Shown: one piece after another, positions 61,221-64,000 of the stretch | How the letters are laid out: the number at the start of each line of letters is the position of its first letter | Position numbering within the stretch: the first letter of the stretch is position 1 | Origin: Ensifer sp. BR816 | GTDB taxonomy: Bacteria; Pseudomonadota; Alphaproteobacteria; Rhizobiales; Rhizobiaceae | Length of the DNA: 64,000 bases | NCBI RefSeq assembly: GCF_000378985.1 | Contig: NZ_KB905370.1 | Span: 2,797,210 to 2,861,209, forward strand | Direction of reading: 5' to 3' | Notes under the pieces: model-generated | What the model was told of the DNA's origin: nothing | Database searches by the model: none | What the model saw: only the letters and a program-made list of their open reading frames with translations | Program-made: the position numbers and the translations under genes

Positions 61221-62318
61221 ATGACACACTCGAACTCGCAAACAGGCGCCCTTGATTACTTCAAGTGGGCCTTTCTCACCACAGCTGCCGGTCTGATCCT
61301 CGGCGCCTGGGTCGGTTGGCAATCGACCGGTACTCTCAGCGGCATGATGACGGTCTTTTTCGTCTGTGCCGTCCTCGCGGTGCTTGAAATCTCCCTGTCT
61401 TTCGACAACGCAATCGTCAACGCCAACAAGCTCAAGGACATGACGCCGGTCTGGCAGCATCGGTTCCTCACCTGGGGCATTATCATCGCCGTCTTCGGCA
61501 TGCGCATCGTCTTTCCGCTGTTGATCGTGGTGATCGCGGCAAATATCGGACCGATCGACGCGATCATCCTCGCTGCGGCTCGTCCAGAAGAGTATGCCCG
61601 CATCATGCACGATGCGCATCTGCCGATCGCCGCTTTCGGCGGAACCTTCCTGATGATGGTCGGTCTGAATTACTTCTTCGATCATGAGAAGGACGTGCAC
61701 TGGATTGCCTGGATCGAACGCAAGATGGCGCGCTTTGCGACCATCAAGGGCATCGAGATCGCTTTCGTCCTCGCTCTCATTCTCGGCTTCTCGACCTTGC
61801 TCGAGGGAGAAGAGGCGGTCGCTTTCGTCCATGCGGCCGTCTACGGCCTGCTGACGTTCCTCGTCGTCGAGATCGTCGGTGGGCTCCTGGACGCCACCGA
61901 GCAGACGATGAGCGCTGCAGCAAAGGGTGGCTTCGGCGCCTTCCTCTATCTGGAAGTCCTCGATGCCAGCTTTTCCTTTGACGGTGTCATCGGCGCCTTC
62001 GCCCTGACGCAGAACCTGTTCATCATCGCCATCGGCCTTGGTATCGGCGCGATGTATGTCCGCTCGATGACGGTGATGCTGGTCGAAAAGGGCACGCTCA
62101 GCGAATATCGCTACCTGGAGCATGGCGCTTTCTATGCGATCCTGATCCTCTCGGTGGTGATGTATTTCCAGACGCTGATGCATATCCCCGAGGTCATCAC
62201 CGGGCTTGGCGGCGCGGGCCTCATCGGCCTTTCGCTCTGGTCGTCGATCCGCCACAACCGGCGCGAGGCGCGGGAGGAAACGGTACGAGGCGAACCGGAA
62301 GGGCGGTTGCACGCCTAA
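61221..62318 (+). CDS. DUF475/TerC-like integral membrane protein
   Basis: 365 residues from ATG 61221 after AGGAGAGG. About nine membrane helices. Acidic TerC-type motifs lie in the membrane: VLEISLSFDNAIVNANKLKD early and YLEVLDASFSFDGVIGAFAL late, a two-fold pseudo-repeat typical of the TerC/LysE-like fold. The family (DUF475, PF04332) is linked to metal or tellurite-type stress resistance. No EcfG site was found in front. Confidence 0.88.
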   Translation: MTHSNSQTGALDYFKWAFLTTAAGLILGAWVGWQSTGTLSGMMTVFFVCAVLAVLEISLSFDNAIVNANKLKDMTPVWQHRFLTWGIIIAVFGMRIVFPLLIVVIAANIGPIDAIILAAARPEEYARIMHDAHLPIAAFGGTFLMMVGLNYFFDHEKDVHWIAWIERKMARFATIKGIEIAFVLALILGFSTLLEGEEAVAFVHAAVYGLLTFLVVEIVGGLLDATEQTMSAAAKGGFGAFLYLEVLDASFSFDGVIGAFALTQNLFIIAIGLGIGAMYVRSMTVMLVEKGTLSEYRYLEHGAFYAILILSVVMYFQTLMHIPEVITGLGGAGLIGLSLWSSIRHNRREAREETVRGEPEGRLHA

Positions 62319-62322
62319 ATTT

Positions 62323-62430
62323 AGCGCATCGGCCCGAAAATCGAACCGATTTTCGGAAAGCACGATGCGTAGATTCAAAGTGCTACAGCGTCCTTTGCGC
62401 GTCTGAAAGACGCGCGGCGCTGTAGATGCG
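62323..62430. repeat. Rhizobial nested palindromic repeat
   Basis: Two nested hairpins: CCGAAAATCG-AAC-CGATTTTCGG (62334-62356) within GCATCG/CGATGC arms, and CTACAGCG...CGCTGTAG (62383-62425) around GCGCGTCT-GAA-AGACGCGC. This is a common rhizobial intergenic element. It follows the DUF475 gene and may act as its 3' end. Confidence 0.7.
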
Positions 62431-62504
62431 GATTTGGCCATCAAAATTCGACGGCCCGGCAAACCTTGCCGGGCCGCTTCCATATGTCGAATGGCCAAAA
62501 TGCT

Positions 62505-62518
62505 TGATCCGCATCAAT
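62505..62518. promoter_or_regulatory. FNR/FixK-type anaerobox
   Basis: TTGAT-CCGC-ATCAA, a perfect match to the FixK/FNR consensus TTGAT-N4-ATCAA, centred about 60 nt before the universal stress protein start, a good activator position. Confidence 0.72.
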
Positions 62519-62570
62519 GTCAATTGGAGCAGTGCAAGTAGCCTGGAAAGACAGCAGACAGGAGGCTTCC

Positions 62571-63017
62571 ATGTTCCGCAACATACTCATTCCCACCGAT
62601 GGTTCAGAGCTTGCCACGCTTGCCGTGGACGCCGGCATAGCGTTTGCCAAAGAGGTGAATGCCAGGGTCACCGTCTTTACCGTGGTTGAGCCTTTCCATC
62701 TCTTTTTTTCAGCCGATATCGAGCAACTCAGCAGCACCCGGGAAGAATACGAGGCAATCTCCCGCCAGCACGCGGCCGAGAGGCTCGCCGTGGCGCAGGC
62801 CAAGGCGGAAGGCGCCGGCGTCACCTGCGATACGGATCAGGTTCGCACCCATGATGTCTACCGCGCGATCGTCACGAAGGCGCAGGACATCGACGCCGAC
62901 CTCATCATCATGGCGTCGCACGGCCGCGGCGGCGTCGGCGCGTTGATCCTTGGCAGCGTAGCCGCCAAGGTGCTGACACATTCGGCGATCCCCGTGCTGA
63001 TCTACCGCAAGAAGTGA
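62571..63017 (+). CDS. Universal stress protein (UspA family)
   Basis: 148 residues from ATG 62571 after AGGAGG. It begins MFRNILIPTDGSELATLAVD and ends with the ATP-binding pattern IMASHGRGGVGALILGSVAA (GxxG-x9-GS). The anaerobox upstream suggests induction by oxygen limitation through a FixK-type regulator. Confidence 0.93.
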   Translation: MFRNILIPTDGSELATLAVDAGIAFAKEVNARVTVFTVVEPFHLFFSADIEQLSSTREEYEAISRQHAAERLAVAQAKAEGAGVTCDTDQVRTHDVYRAIVTKAQDIDADLIIMASHGRGGVGALILGSVAAKVLTHSAIPVLIYRKK

Positions 63018-63231
63018 TGGGGCCGGTCTGCTCTGCCCGGCCGCCGGTTCGCGCTCGACCGGCCCTATGAATGATCGCTGAAGTCGGTCTGCAATCAGTC
63101 ATTCAAGCAATGTGACCGGGATTCCGCTTGATGGTTTCCTTTGCCGGAAAAGCGTCACAGTTTTGGGCGAAGGGCTCGGCGAGCCGGCACTGTTTCCCGG
63201 CGGAATCGCTACATGACGCGGAGGAACGCTC

Positions 63232-63558
63232 TTGAACGCCAGTCCGAACGATCTTGCGCTGATTGCCGTGATGCGCCGGTATTTTCTGGTGAAGGACGAG
63301 TCGAACGCGATGAAGCAACGGTTGGAGAGCGCCCGCAAGGATGCGGGCGAGGAAATCGACCGCTTCTACGACCCGCGGCTGAACACGTCCCACGCGAACG
63401 ATATCCTGGCTTGGCATGTGCTTCGGAAGGAGCAGGAAGAACTGATGAGCCTCGCCGCGCGTTGGGGAAGCGGCGGCAGTATCGAGGACTGTCATGTCGA
63501 GGTCGAGAGCCCGACGGAGACGGTTCATATGCTCGGAATCCACACGATGATGGACTGA
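63232..63558 (+). CDS. Hypothetical protein, 108 aa
   Basis: Starts at a TTG (63232) preceded by GGAGGAA at ideal spacing. The product NASPNDLALIAVMRRYFLVK, then DPRLNTSHANDILAWHVLRK and VEVESPTETVHMLGIHTMMD is a soluble helical protein with no signal peptide. I do not recognise a family. Confidence 0.6.
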   Translation: MNASPNDLALIAVMRRYFLVKDESNAMKQRLESARKDAGEEIDRFYDPRLNTSHANDILAWHVLRKEQEELMSLAARWGSGGSIEDCHVEVESPTETVHMLGIHTMMD

Positions 63559-63681
63559 CGGGCTGCGGTAGCGTCAAATACGCAACCGCAGCCCCCAATG
63601 CCCTCGCATCAACGAGCAAAGAGGCGAAACACTCGCGCCCGGGCGGGGCGCGAGGCTTCATGAACGAGATCGCCGGCCGGA

Positions 63682-63948
63682 CTATTGTGCCGGTGCGGGT
63701 GTAGCAGGCGCCGGCGTTGCGGGTGCCGGGGTGGCCGGTTCCGGTGTCGCGGGCGCGGGCGTCGCCGGTTCCGGAGTAGCGGGTGCCGGAGTAGCGGGCG
63801 CCGGTTCAGGCGCAGCAGGCGCGGGTTCTGCAGGAGCAGGTGCCGGTGGCGTTTCGGCTGTCTGTTCGGTGCCACCCGGCATCAGGAACATAACCGCGAG
63901 GATGACGATCGCGACCACTATGATACCGATGATCACGTTTCTGTTCAT
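63682..63948 (-). CDS. Small membrane-anchored protein with Pro-Ala repeat tail
   Basis: 88 residues. A single N-terminal membrane helix (RNVIIGIIVVAIVILAVMFL) is followed by a low-complexity tail of repeated PATPA/PEPATPAPA units to the end. GGA lies upstream of the ATG. Such tails span the periplasm or cell wall region. The plus-strand frames over the same bases are mirror images of the repeat and not real. Confidence 0.72.
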   Translation of the reverse strand: MNRNVIIGIIVVAIVILAVMFLMPGGTEQTAETPPAPAPAEPAPAAPEPAPATPAPATPEPATPAPATPEPATPAPATPAPATPAPAQ

Positions 63949-64000
63949 TGAGTAGTTCCTCCGATACTGGAGACCATCCTGGATTCGGTCTCGACTCGAT

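Noticed and set aside
63685-63955. Gly/Arg/Cys-rich and Gly/Ala/Val-rich frames on the plus strand at the window end
   Set aside because: Mirror images of the Pro-Ala repeat on the other strand.

Overview
This is high-GC alphaproteobacterial DNA, most like a Sinorhizobium/Ensifer secondary replicon (pSymB-type chromid). That placement is an inference. It rests on the co-occurrence of minCDE, a surface-polysaccharide locus, a cyoABCD quinol oxidase, an EcfG-type sigma factor, rhizobial families (DUF982, DUF6074, DUF992, DUF1236, DUF3008) and rhizobial palindromic intergenic repeats. I saw no tRNA, rRNA, CRISPR array, transposase or phage gene.

Layout. 1-4.0 kb: an RND efflux pump (permease cut by the window edge, plus its adaptor) and a small hypothetical gene. 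4.4-27.6 kb: a polysaccharide region. It starts with an asparagine-synthetase-like amidotransferase, an acyl carrier protein, an AMP-forming ligase and a NAD-synthetase-like protein. minCDE follows, behind a perfect CtrA-type site. Next come two paralogous acyltransferase-like genes around a Wzx-like flippase, then a chain-length determinant without a kinase domain, an O-antigen polymerase/ligase, a deacetylase, three glycosyltransferases, a VanZ-like protein, a secreted glycoside hydrolase and a KpsC-like protein. 27.9-35.2 kb: a chemoreceptor, a TadE/TadE/TadG-like trio, an AraC regulator with a coupled 24-codon leader frame, and an XRE regulator. 35.3-40.3 kb: a TetR-adaptor-RND operon behind a perfect inverted-repeat operator. 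40.5-46.5 kb: a serralysin-like RTX protease, a citrulline/arginine-to-proline module (CtlX-like, ornithine cyclodeaminase, divergent Lrp) and several exported small proteins. 46.5-53.4 kb: SURF1, cyoDCBA and a divergent MFS transporter.

53.5-64 kb is the most interesting stretch: a probable general-stress-response island. It has an EcfG-like sigma factor, a convergent 52-codon NepR-like anti-sigma gene, and seven good matches (plus one weak one) to the EcfG promoter GGAAC-N18/19-TT. These lie in front of DUF3008, DUF1236, a small basic protein with CBS and DUF982 genes, an SDR operon, another DUF982 gene, the sigma gene itself and a probable small RNA of about 100 nt with its own terminator. 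A DUF475/TerC-like membrane protein and a universal stress protein behind a perfect FNR/FixK box complete it.

How the genes may work together: the ACP-ligase-amidotransferase set probably supplies an acyl or aminoacyl group, which the two acyltransferase-like proteins could put on a polysaccharide that the Wzx/Wzy/Wzz-like proteins build and export. The parts list resembles exosortase-associated EPS loci, but no exosortase or PEP-CTERM gene is present. The stress island looks like an autoregulated sigma/anti-sigma unit surrounded by its own target genes.
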